The translations under genes were made by a program, and so were the position numbers. A stretch of 64,000 nt of DNA, from positions 1,631,794-1,695,793 of the forward strand of contig JAYKAV010003110.1 of NCBI GenBank assembly GCA_035582835.1, in the 5' to 3' direction. The notes under the pieces are model-generated. The model was not told where the DNA came from. It ran no database searches and saw only the letters and a program-made list of their open reading frames with translations. Positions 42,501-55,700 of this stretch are shown here, one piece after another (the stretch's first letter is position 1; every line of letters starts with the position of its first letter). Origin of the DNA: Phoebastria nigripes (taxonomy: Eukaryota > Chordata > Aves > Procellariiformes > Diomedeidae).

Positions 42501-45500
42501 AAAAGGAAACACACTTTTTAAAACAGACACCCAAGTGAAAGCAAAGTTTTTCAAATGCCGAAATTAAGAAAGCACACTTTTTCTAATGGTATGTAAAGTT
42601 AGTTGAATACAGAAAACCCCAAAAGAGTCAGTAATACAAGAAGCTATAGCAGCAAGTACCAAGAAGTACCAAAAAGCTATAGCCTCATTCTGTTTTGTAA
42701 GTTTTTAAGAAGTACATGTCAGATAAGTGCAGTAACTCATATCCTTGTCCTAACAGTTCTCATACACTTGAAAGTAATTAGAGAGATAAAAGCGAGGCAA
42801 GATCTGAAGGAATAAGTGACATCTTTTACTAAGCTAACTGGTACAGTTTAATGCACATACAAAACAAAAGCACACAATAAGGAGACAAGTTTTATGCGCA
42901 TTATGGCTTCCTGAAGTACAGCAAGAGCTGTTGTTTTCAAGTTCTGGCATCTTCATTTCTCTGTCAAGTTATAGGTAAGATTGTATGCTTCAAAGAAACT
43001 AGTAAGAAGCATGTTTTTGCTTAGGACAAGAGAATCCTATATACACAGTAGCTGCATCGGCTGTCTCATGTGGAATTAGGACAGCACTAACTAACAGTAA
43101 CACCAGTATATGCATCATTTTGACTGCCCAGCCTTCCATTCATAGTATTGTACCGATTAAAAAAAAAAACACAACCATAGAACAAACCAACCAAACCCCG
43201 TGCCTTTAAATTTATAGTTATAAAAGTAGAGAGTGTGCACAGAAATGAGAGCTAACAGAGATTGGCAGTGCCCAAAAATAGTTGTAACAGCTGTTCAACA
43301 ATCTATAAGAAAGGAATTGCAGGTTCTCTCCCAGATACCATCATCTCATAGCTTCCGTTAGTCAAATACAAATATATTTATTAGTCAACAAATACAAATA
43401 TATTTATATCCCAAAGGACTTAAGGGCAGTGGAAAGTGAATTCCTTAAACGTGATTTTTCCAGGCCAGGAGTTGACTGATCCTTAAACAGCAATGCTGGA
43501 AGAATGCAAACTGTACTTGCTCTACTAAGCTGCTCTCCAGTACTGTCAGCTATGCTGCTTCATAAGCACCACACTAACTTTGCTACTGGAATTCAAATTC
43601 ACCTTTTGAAATAAAGTTGGAAACTTCTTTTGTATGCAGGAACTTATGCTGAAGCCTACAAAAACACACTATAACTTTCTGATTCTGTAGACATTAGCTC
43701 CAGTGCCTCTGCATCCAGACAGCTTTGAAGCCTACATGTCAAAGGGGAAAATTTGTTGGCAGACTAGAAAATAATTTAAATTCACTGTAAGTCATTAAAG
43801 TCTAAACATGGAAGACACTTTGCCTTTTACTACCTAGTGGTCTTATATTAACTTATCCTAGTTCTCAAAAGACAACTATATATACAAGCAAGTAGTATCT
43901 TGTTGCCAGTTTGAATGAAAAAATTGGAAAATTAGCTATAATCTTATCTCTTACAAGGGTTATCTTCTACCATCCCAACATCCATATCAGCTAGGCATAG
44001 TCATAGCCAGCAACACGCTTCCTATGCCCCAGTTAAGACTTACAGAGATGAAAACAGTATGCAAATCTTTTAATTGGCCTAATGCAGTGGTTAATCCACT
44101 ATGAACAGTCCTAAAGCACTGGGACAACAGCCAAACGATGAGTTAAAAAAAGAAGTTTCACTTACAGACAAGGTTGCTCCATGATTATCTACATTTCCTA
44201 CAGCTTGGCAATGGCCAACATCAGATCATTCAGAGCAGTGAAAGGATGTTAACCTATACCTAACGTACGATCAGATGCAGCAGTCTTCCTAACCGAGAAC
44301 TTCATCTACTACTTCTGTAAATAGGTTCATTTTAAAAACACTACGTTCTCTTAAAGCATTCTGGTGTTGCCTGCTCACAGACATTAGGCAAGTATTCTTT
44401 TGCAGTAGTGTCATCTAGTGGTCAAATTCAATGGAAAAAAGACATTCCTTTTTTTATATCTGCCATGTTCTGTATGATTTCTTCCTTCTTATACGCTACC
44501 TTTAAGCAATCTACTTTAGTTTACAGGTGGTTGACTTTTTAATTAAGTTCTGTACTAATTGTTGGACAACAACTGGTTGTCCCCCACCCTCTGTGGGGAA
44601 GGGAAGGCATTGTCACAAAAGCTATTTTTAAGGGTGGGGGAGGGGGAGCTGAAGAGCTAGTAGAGTTCTCCAACCTAAAACCTCAGATCTCTTCACTGCT
44701 CAAGTCAGACTGCAAGCTTACAGATTAAATTAATTATCGCCCTGCTCACTTGTATACCCTAATAAAGACAGCCATTATTTCTTGTGATGGCGTCCAGTCT
44801 CAGAACACTGACGATAAATCACAACTGGTTGTTTACACATGCTTTAAATCTAGATTTTCCCCTGACAAATTAAAATAATTAAAAAAAAAGCACACTCCTG
44901 ATCTCAAGGAGAAAGGAACAGGTCCTACAGCTGAGTGAGTTACACTGTTGTAGGTTTTATTTGGTGTGCCCGAGGCACTCACTGAGGTTATTTCAGGTAG
45001 GTCTTCCACACCACACAGTTCCAACTTTCAGGTAACTGACTTCAGATGCCAAGATGTTGAAAATCAATTTCACAAGTTTTAAGTACCAATAATACAACAC
45101 AGTACTAAGACAGCAACAAATGGACAGGTTACTGTAAGAGATGCCACTCCTTGTGGAAAAACAAAAGGCCAACTAATATCGTATGGGTCTTAAACTTTCA
45201 GTTCTGAAGAGCAAATAATACGAAGCAATTCCAGTGATGTGGTCAACATTTTTCCCCTGCTTCAATAAAGTGTGAGCTAAAACATTAGTTGCTTATTTTA
45301 CATCTGAACTGACCATGGTTAACATGAAATATTGCTCTAATTTCCCCCCCCAACAAAATCTCGAACAATTTCCATGCCTTTTTCAATAAATTACTTTCCA
45401 TAAACAGCAATTTGACCTCCTAAATAACAGTACTTAGTGTCAGCTGTTTTCAATTCCTTGGCAACTCAGACAAACTTAAACTTAATTTGAGATTAAGTTT

Positions 45501-48500
45501 TCCACCTATATTATATGATGTTTCTGACTGATGTTTCAAATAATAATTTTGTCTTTTATGAAGGCAGTACTAGGAAGATGTTGTTACACAACTCCAACGG
45601 TTCTTTAACTGGGAATCCAAGCACCTCATGTTTTAAAGCACAGCATAGCACGGCTGCCACTTTGGAGAAAAGTCAGCCCCAGTTTGGCCAGAAAAGCTGG
45701 ACACATAAAAACCAAAAAACTGGCCATTTTTAATCAATACATCATCTGAAAGAGTTAAAGAGCAAGCAGAATTATCTCCTTGTTGCTTCTACTAGATTAC
45801 CAAATTGCACACATCATTTTCAGAGACTGCCTGAACAAGCCACATCATAGGATTGGGGGGCTTTCTCTGCAATTTCTTTCTGGTTGTTAAGGGCTGTTAA
45901 GACACCAGACGTACCAAAACAACAGGAAGACAGAATATCTCCCAAACTCTCCGAGTTCCTCCTACCAGACCTCAGCAACAAGGCGGAAGCAGCCAAATTC
46001 AAAACTGAGCAGCACAGCAAAAGGCTAGAAATCAGAAGAGCCTGATAGGGACATAAAATCAGAAAAAGCAATGGGGCATCAGATTTTGCAACAACCAGAA
46101 CACACAGGTTGGATACAAGAACCACCAGTCTCAAAAAAAAAAAAAAAAAATCTTCTTCTGCCTAGCCTCTGCACAAAGGGTCCTCTTACTCTTTCTAGAT
46201 CACCTGTCCATTGCTTACAGTACTATAGACTACTTCATATGCTCAAGATAAAAACATTTACATTAAGCCAAAATACTAACCCTTCTAGCATCTGGGTTCC
46301 CTCCCATTTACTTTGTTCAAAATCTAGAAAGCTGCATCAAAGCAATCTATCCTACAAGAATATTACATATGCAAAGTTAGTAGCTATAAAATATCAATAC
46401 TTAAAATTGCTTGAGCAACCCCTAGTTACACATGCATTGTGTTGTAGGCTTTGCATTAAACGATGCACAGAGCCCAGGTAACAAATGATCCTGCTGACAT
46501 TGCATGTGCAAAAAACTTCATACATAAATGCAGCAGAAGAGTTTACAACTCCACAACACAACTGGATTTTCACGATCTGCTAAATTCTGTTGGTGTCATA
46601 GGATGCCATTACACTGTAGATGGACTGTGACCATTTTTGCTAGAAAAGATCACAAAAAACATAGCTGCACAGGACAAACACGTGCAAATCGCTCCGTTGA
46701 GCAGACGTGTTATTTTCAAGAACATGAGTTGGTATACTTAACCCCCAATGTAGTACTTCAAAATACAGGTCAAAGTCAACTGTTAATTGGGCAGAAGAAT
46801 AACTATGCCTCACCTCCTCCCACTTTGTATTCTTTAATTATGTATCTCTAAGCATAAAAACACCTCTGCATTACCATGTTATTTGCACTGTTTCCTGGAT
46901 TTAGTAGTAAAGGTCTGAACTAGCTCTCTGCTATACATTTGTCTAGAATATCGCTGTCATACAATCAGCTAAGACAAATTTTTTATACTTCATTTTACCA
47001 GACAAATTTATACTTAGGTAGTTTTAAAACATACAATCTCTAGCAGTTTAATTTTTGGTGGAAATAGATTTTATCTGAATCTTCGGTATTTTGAATGATA
47101 TCTAGCCCACCCCAAAGGCTTAAGAAATTGAGAATTAAGATACGTATCTCAACACAGTTTTGAATAACCAAGACGACTGAATTAAAGGCTAGTAAAAAAA
47201 TGATGGTGCTATCTTCATGAGATAGAATCATATCACAACTTTATCTGAACAGAATTTAGCTTACATGGCAAGCAGAAACCATTTTGTTAGGGCAAACTTA
47301 AAAACTGATTTATGATGGTCTAAAAAGAAAAGTGAAAAGGATTCTGAATTTCAAAAGACAAAGAAACAAGACAGACTTTACTGCATTTCCTTACAACTTA
47401 TCTCCTCCAGCACATCAACAGATTTTTCTTCCTGGTGTAGTACAAAATTTGCCTTACATAAGATCTGGATCAGTCACTAAAAAAACTCATACAGAATAAC
47501 TATGTTCTCCAATGACCATTTTGAACCAGCCCACTCCTATCATCCAATAGACACCAGATTATGTGCCGAGACCTCAGGCTACCCACAGAAGCCAATAGGT
47601 TGTGCCCCATCTACTCTGCAGCGTAAGCTGGCACTTTCCTCCTGAAAAAAAGCAAAACAAAACAACCCCACAAACAAACAACAAAAAAACCCCAGCAACA
47701 GCTGAACCCACAAAGGCTTTAGCACACATTCTGCAGGTATTTCCAAGTTGAGCATGTTTAAGTCTTTCCCATTTTAAACCTCAGTTTAAACTGCAAACTC
47801 GTTTAGACAAAACATGGACCTTTTCTAGTCCTCTCCCAGAAGCTGCTTTAAAGAAAGACTCAAGCTAGCTACGTGTTGTAAACCAACTTATTTATACTAC
47901 AGAGCATATGTACCAATGATATGAGAAAGAAAGTATCTGAAGCTCAAAACTCTTCCAGGTTTTTAATCAGTTTAAGATAACAATAAAAATGCTTGCAATA
48001 CATTACATCAGTGTAAGAGTAAACATAACACTAAAAAAACCCATCACACTAAATCCCAGATAATCACCTATTACAAACATTTTATGATTAATTCCCAACT
48101 TCTCTGAGAATGCAGTCACAATTTTCACCACTACCTAAAAAGCAAAAATCCAACTTTCATCGATTCTTTAAGCTTTCAGTAGTTCCACCATTCTGAGTAC
48201 ACAAAACAGCATGTGATGAATTATATTCTGGATTATTTCATCAAAACTTTCATATGATTTTTAATTCATAGCTTCCCCTAGTTTCTCATTAAATCTCATT
48301 CTACAAACAACCCACCCTTCTCACACCAGGGGACTGACATTCCTTTGCAAATCCACCACATGGACCAAAAAACTGCAGTGTCAAGACCTGAGAGTGCTGT
48401 CCTGCCTCCACAGCTGCTTCTAAACTAAGGAAAGAGGTACCAACCCAGCAATACAATCCTACTCTTAAGCAGCAGCAGTAACAGTATCGCTAGCTTAAGC

Positions 48501-51500
48501 CTCACACCTCACTTCGAGTGTATTTGATGGAGTTCATTATCTTGATTTTTGGTTTAAAAAAAGTGCACACAAAACCCACCCACACCAAACAAAAAGAAAT
48601 AAGTATTTATTTTTAAATATACTTACCTTGCACCATTATTTCTAACTACTTCCACTGTTTCACCAACAAAATACCGATCCTTGACATAAGCAAAGATTTC
48701 ATCACAGATCTCATGAAGTCGGGAGCGATGGGTAAGGGTGGCCAAGTAGAGAACTGGAATGATAAGTGCCTCTGGAAAACTTTGAAGATTATGTCTGGCT
48801 TTCTTCTCCGATTCCAGTGCTTCCTGATATGTGAGTCCTGGTTTACCTGTGACAGCACAACTCCACACAAGGCTGTTGCACAGAATGGTGCGTTCAAAAA
48901 AATCACTGAAAAGACAGAGGGTGGGGGAGAGAGAAAGAAAACTGTTGAGTTCTGACTAACATTTTCATTTGCTCACTATTAATATAGCAGCAAATTTCTT
49001 TTACAAGCCAGAAATGCAAAGGCAGCTCTACTCCTGTACAGGTTGTAGATAATCAAGGGTTATTTACCACTTTTTAGCCATGGCATAGTAAATTGCTATT
49101 GTAAAACCAAAGTCTCCTCTCGCTACACACTACAGTAACAGCATCAAGACCTAAAAGTGCTGCAAACATATATTCACATATAAGAAGCTTTATGCTTAAG
49201 AATAATCACACTGAGTTTAATAGGTGTCATATCCTCCTCACATCCCCCACATTTCCACAAATATTTGCAAGAGGAGGGTCTAAAACTGTACAAATATAAA
49301 ATAACGTTAAGATCACAGAAACATGTTGAAACTTGAATACGTTTCAGATTTTGAGTGCCCTAGCTCATAAATGAAAAGACGGGAGAGGTAAAAAATGGAT
49401 GTCAAGTAGTTCTCTAAATAGTTTTTATTCCTTCACTGTTTGCATTGCTCTTAGAAAAAGCATTAAACTATTTTTTCCTACAGATTCTTCTCCTCCTTTG
49501 TTCCATTAGCAAATATTGATCCTCCTCCTTCCCTGTATTTCCAACTAATGCTAAAATTACATTGTTGTTATTGCTTGCTTACTAGTTGTTATATTGGAAT
49601 CAAGAAAGAAGGGCTTTCATTAGTCAGTATCTGTCAATTTTTGACAGGTATCAGAAAAACAGCTGTTTGTTAAAACACTTTCTAGATGAAGTAGATGATG
49701 TAGCTATTCACAAAAGCATGTTAAAACATATCATATACTATGGATCACTGATTGGACAGCAGAGCAATCTTTCAATATGCCCCAGTTCAGACAATGATTT
49801 TTATTTGCCTTCCTTTAAAAAAATCTTAACAGATGAGTATTGGTAAGTATGCAACACACAACATGACAAATTGAGTTTTGTTTTGCCTTGTATCAGTTCA
49901 ACATAGCTATTTCAAAGCAGACACACAGTACTTTCAAACACTGCATGCTACACGAGATAACCTATACTGAAGTTTCATTCCTCTAAAAAAAAATTATGCT
50001 GCGCCATGTTCCTATTTTTAAAAGGATAGAACTGTTCAAATCATTTCTAGTAATGGGGTTAGAGAATTGGACAGTTCACACTTCGAGTTTTTTCTTGCAG
50101 CTCCCTGCAAACTCAAGCTGGCAATCGTGCCTCAGTCAGACTGATGCAGATGACGATGTTCACTGCAGATGGACAGATGAACCATAACATTTTGTAAATG
50201 AAAATGGAAATTCCAGATTGAGGACAATGGAGGGTCCTGGCTCAGATAATCCTTTCTGTATGAGCACAGGATTCCTCCGAGTGAGAGGAAGATGCTTTAG
50301 GAAGAACATCAGCTGCGAGAAGGGGAAAAGGACAGAAGAGGAAGAGAGATATTATCTGAATAATATTTAATAGCTACAAAATTTCAGATTTTTATATCAC
50401 CTGCATCTACTTAATACGTTTGACAGTACATGGGTCTAACACTCATAAGTAACAAGGAATAATTTGGGTTTGCTTACTCTAAACAAGAAAAGGAGAAGAA
50501 CAAAGGAGAGAGAATGAGAGAAATTATTCTTCAATATATGAAGAACGGATGGCTGTCAGTCATTCTTTGTGTATAGGACAGAATATTCTATTTTTGCTGT
50601 CAACCATGGTGAATCAGTATCTTTAAGGTATAGACTAGTTACTTAAACATTTTAAAGAACAGGTTAGAAAAAATCTGTCTTTTTTTTTTTTTTTTTTTTT
50701 TTTTTAAGGTGACAGAATACATAAAACATGATCTCTTCAGGTCTCTTCCTGCCCTACATTTCAATACTTCTGTATTAGATTCACAGTAAATTTTAATAGT
50801 CTTACTGACTTCAATGGATAAAGGAACATTTACTCAAATCTTCATGCAGCTGTGTGTCTCTACATATATTCTTGTGTCTCACTTACCAAAGAGGTTCTTG
50901 ATCATTATCTTTAGCCAGGAAAGAGAAAACCACCCTAAGAGTTATTAAAAAATGTACCAGAACATAATTTTCAAAAATTATGAAAGTAAAAGGTGGGGGG
51001 GAAGGGAGAGAGAGCAGAGAGGGAGGGAGATACTGAGGTCGATGGTGACAGTGTCCCTTTAAGAGCTGCTGTTATTCTTTGTGAGGGGACACCGGGCAGT
51101 CATGCTATTTAAAGCAACAGCATTGAACTTACAGAAAAAAACCTAAAAAAACCCACCACACTTCTCTCAAAATTTTTAATCCATAATTATTACAAGTGCA
51201 AAATTCTAAGATTACTTTAACTGAAACATATTTGAGGAAAACATTTTTCCATTTGCATACAAGAGTNGTTTGTGTATCTAGTTTCATTCTCCCTCATTTC
51301 CTCTTTTGTTTTGTGTGGATTTTTCCCCCGTGAACTTACAGGGAAGAAAAAAATTGTGCGGGGAAAAAAGTTACATTCAATTTTGAAAGCATTATTTGTC
51401 TCTAGCTAGTCATTACCTATAGCACATCAAAACCATCTGTGGCTTAGTCTGTTAACACAGTTTTACTGCAATGTTTTAATGATCTCGCTTTAACTTGGTT

Positions 51501-52676
51501 TGAGAGAGAGAGGAGAAAACAAAATCCCAACAGTATAGCAGCAGATGTTATTTGTAGTACTCTTTCTGTCCCTGTCTCTCTCTGGTGCAACATCAGTTAT
51601 CACAAAAAGATATACAAAGAGCAGACGCAACAGCTACCAAACNAAGAGAATGGTAGCAGCAGCAGTGATACCCTTTCTCTTTACTTAAAGACTAATAACG
51701 CACTTGATCGTATTCTACATTCAACTTAAATTCACAACAGCAAGTGCATCTGCTGCTACCTCACATCTGAAGCCTTATCTACACCTTTATCTATGGTATT
51801 ACGGTCTTTGGGGCTTCCTCACTGGTTCAAGATCTCTGTAACTCTTGACAACATGGAGAAGTAAGTTCATACAAAACACATCCACAAAGCTCACTTGCAT
51901 GGTCCCATCTGTCTGCAAGAAGTCAAAGAGGACTGCAGCACCCCAGTGAAGATGTCCACATCAGCTCAACTACTCAAGGAGCAGGGACTGAAAACCGGGT
52001 TGTCTTTGTCCTGACTTCTCAGCTGGATATCTTTTTTCATTTACATTATATAGTTAGTTTTCCATGCAAGGTAAGGTAAACAGCAAAATTATCAGCAACT
52101 CATTAAGAAGTAGTTTAATACTGCTACTTTGTAGGTATTTGATAGGAGGCAGTTCATTAACAGAAGCTAGAAATAAATTACTTGCAATCTCTGTGCTGAC
52201 TGCACTTGCAATGGATATAAAAATCCAGCCTAGAAAGGACAGATGCCTTTTGCCTGAACTAACCAAGTATTCCCATTGAGTCCAAGATCTACTTGGACTG
52301 TATTTTTAGTGTGCTTCAAGAACATGTTTGTTTCAAACCATTTACTTTCATTCATTTTCTTAGCATCTATTAAGAACAATGGGGGGGGGGTTCTTTTTTT
52401 AAACAGAAGAATTATATATCAGAGAATGTAAAATGAGAGAAAGTCATGTTAAGCAAGTGACATTTAAGAGAGAGGGAAAAGCAAGCAAAAAATAAATCTA
52501 TGGAATGGCTAATTTGTAATAATTGTTATTTTTAGTCCTCAAGCCCCTATGAGCCTCTAACATATAATCTATTTAGTCTATGGTAGGAGGGTAATCATGG
52601 AAGACCAGCTCTGCCATTCTGGATCACAAAAGCGTTCTTGTACTCTGCCTTGTCTCCAGAAGTGGTCAAAAAAACA

Positions 52677-52711
<35 letters not shown>

Positions 52712-55700
52712 AAAAAAAGAGAGAGAGACATTTATTCCTTAGTATTTACAGGTTAATTATGCATTAAGGAATATATTTCAAGTTATGAGTTTCTTTTCAA
52801 CGAAACAGAAAAATCCACCTAATTTAACTAAGGACACTTTTAAAAGCCTTTTGAACAGATCTCTTTTTGACTGTAACCAAGAACTCCCCAGGCCAATCTA
52901 TAAAGAAGCTTCAGTAAGTTTTGAAGATGCAAAACTGCTCTTTCTGCCCCATGTTTTAGAATGAGGAACATTCCTACCACTGTATCTATACTACTCATCA
53001 TTTTCTTTTTCAGGCTGTCTTCACAAGCAAGACTTCCCATACTTTAATAGTAGCTTTCACCGCACATCTGTATCAGCTATTAACTTTCACAGACAAGGTG
53101 TCAAAGACTGGCAGTAACATCCCACTGGTTTANTGTGTTTCTCATGCATCCCATGCATCTCGTGCTATCCCTGTACTTGCTTTTCCAGCTACTACTATGG
53201 CTCCAGAGACTCTTTTGTTGGTCTGTCCCCGGGTCCGTCCCTCTAACCAGGACTACAACCAAGCATGAAGAACATCAGTTCCCCCAGTTCCTGTTACTCC
53301 TGATAAATACAATCGAACACTGCCACCTCACTGCACCCCCTTTTAAAGGGTTACAAAATTGTGCAATGGTATTTCAGATTAAAAAGGAAATACATTGTTA
53401 ACAGGAAAGTCACTTTACAAAACACTAGTCTTGCCAAATTCTCCTCGCAATAGCATAATGATTTCTTATATAGAGAAGAGTAATACTAATGTATGATTTG
53501 TATTCATCTCTGCTAAAGCTGCCATGGGCAAGAAAGAAGTTTTTCAACACTAAGTTTGTGCTCTGTTTAAAACAAAAAAACAAAAACAAAAAAACAAACA
53601 AGACAAGAACTTAAGTCTTAACTGTTTGTAGTAATTAAAAGCGTTCATATAGTTGAGGAAGGGGGTGAATTCAGGTTACCATATGTATCTGTACAGCCCA
53701 GTTGATCTAGTCAGACTCTATAATTTTTAAATTCTCCCCTCAAAAAATTCAAGTTGCTGTTGCAAAAGTAGATTCAGAGAAGCCCAATTTAGACAATGGT
53801 TTTCTTTCATGAAACAGCTAATACAATTTTTAAAAAGTGGGCCTTCCCTATCCCTAATAATCTAATTGCCCTTGCTTAGGCAAAGAAATGGGAAATGTTG
53901 TTTTCAGAAGACATTAGCTATTTGAAGCATCACTTTGCAACCAGCAGAGACAAGGATCAGCATCTTTAAAGCTTGCTGAAAGATGACCCTATGTTCTCCA
54001 GTAGATTATGCCACAACCAACCAACATTAAACTTACTCATCTGTGCCAGGACACCTTGCTAAATAAAAAAATACTAAACTTCTCAATCCAAAGCACCAAT
54101 TTTACCCAACCTAACAAAAAAGCCAGAAGAGAATAAAAAAAAAAACAAAAAACAAAACACTCCACCCCACATACACAAAAAACAAGCATAGCAGAGTTTT
54201 CTGCAGTTTTCCCAAATACCATATTCTAAGCCCTGACCTCTGAGCTAACCACCCACTGACATTTCTAGGGATCGCCTGTGTGAACACAAGTCTAAATTTA
54301 TCCCTTAATTTGTGAACTTTGGTTAAATACGGAATTTGGTCTTTCGTACTTTTTCTTAGTGACAACATCTTTGCAGTGTAAATAAGCCTGTCAGAGTACT
54401 TAAAATATTCACCAAACCCTTTGAGAGCAGAAAGATGTTTAGAAAGGATACTTTTCATGCTGAAATTTTAGCAAAACTACACGTACCTGCAAACGTATTT
54501 CAGTGTAATGTCAACAAATACATGAGAGTCATCTAATTATGTGATAATAATAATTGTAACCAGAAAAGCAGCTTTCAAAATATTGGAAGCTGGGGGAGGG
54601 GGACTTAATTCCTACAGAAACAGGAGGCTGTCAGCTCTTGCTCATTCTTATACGCCCTATAATGAAAACACTCCTTACAAAAGCTCCAACAAAATATTCA
54701 ACACCCCTCTTCCCCCCCAGAGTATATCGTCCAGGAAACAGTAAGGCATTACCCTCCAAAGTTACCTAATCCAACTTCTTTAAAATTTTATTAGGTGAAG
54801 TGTATTTGAGTAAGAAAAACAAGTCTGAACACGAAAAAGATCTAGGTGTGCTCTAATTTCATATGCTGCAAATGAAAAGTATTTCAGATTTAATCTCATT
54901 AGTCTGCACGTCTTTAAAAAAAAAAAAAAAAAAAGAGAGTTTGGATGCGGGGGCCTTTTTGTAGGCAGGGGTGGTGCTGGATCAGACTCGGGGTGAAAAC
55001 ACGTACGTTTACCAGCTTTTGAAAAACGTCTCGCTAAATACTTTCTGTCCATTGTTCTTACAAGCGATAAAGTAAGCGGCAGCAAATTCGGGACTATCCA
55101 CGCCATACGCCTTCAACGGTTAACGACAATTGCACAATTTCCATTGGTCTTTTTACACACGGAGAAGGAAAAAAAAGAAAAGAAAGAAAAAAAAAAAAAA
55201 AAGGAAGGGACGGAAGGAGGGAGAGAAACCTCACGAGAAAGAGAGATCCTGAGGGGGACAGGTGTGCCCGCTCGGTTTCAGGCCGGGTTTAACCTCTGGC
55301 GGTGCCGCCCGGCCGCGAAGGGAGGGCTCCGGCTGCCGGCCCCGCGCCCCGCCGGACAGGTGCAGCGACCCCCGCGGCCGGACCGCTCTCGCCCCTGGCC
55401 GGGCCGCCGGCCCCGCCAGCCATTTCCAACCGGGTCAGCCGACGGCTCCCCGCGGAGGCGGGGCGAGCGCGGCCCTGGGCGGCGCGGCGGCTCCGACACC
55501 CCGGCCCGGCGGAGGGCCGGCAACAAGGGGTTAACCGCGGCGGGAGCCGGCCGAGGAGCCGAGCCCGGCCGAGCCCAGCGGGCTCCGCAGGCGGCGCCCC
55601 CCGCCCGGCCGCTACCACAACAATAGGGCGGCCGGCACATGCCGGGCGGGCGGCCCCGCTGCCCCGCGGCGCCGGCTGAACCCGGGCCCGGCACGGCCCC

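Larger units (their letters stand above)
36958..48626 (-). other. BAZ1A: Intron between coding exons 2 and 3 (largest, 11.7 kb)
   Basis: It contains the solo LTR at 40686-41242, the hairpin at 37053-37080, an imperfect repeat of AAATACAAATATATTTA at about 43364-43405, and G-rich runs near 44585-44650. No other gene recognised. Confidence 0.85.

Noticed and set aside
54111..54458. 115-aa minus-strand frame with a hydrophobic tail
   Set aside because: It lies inside intron 1 with no known similarity. The hydrophobic end comes from A-rich repeats on the plus strand.
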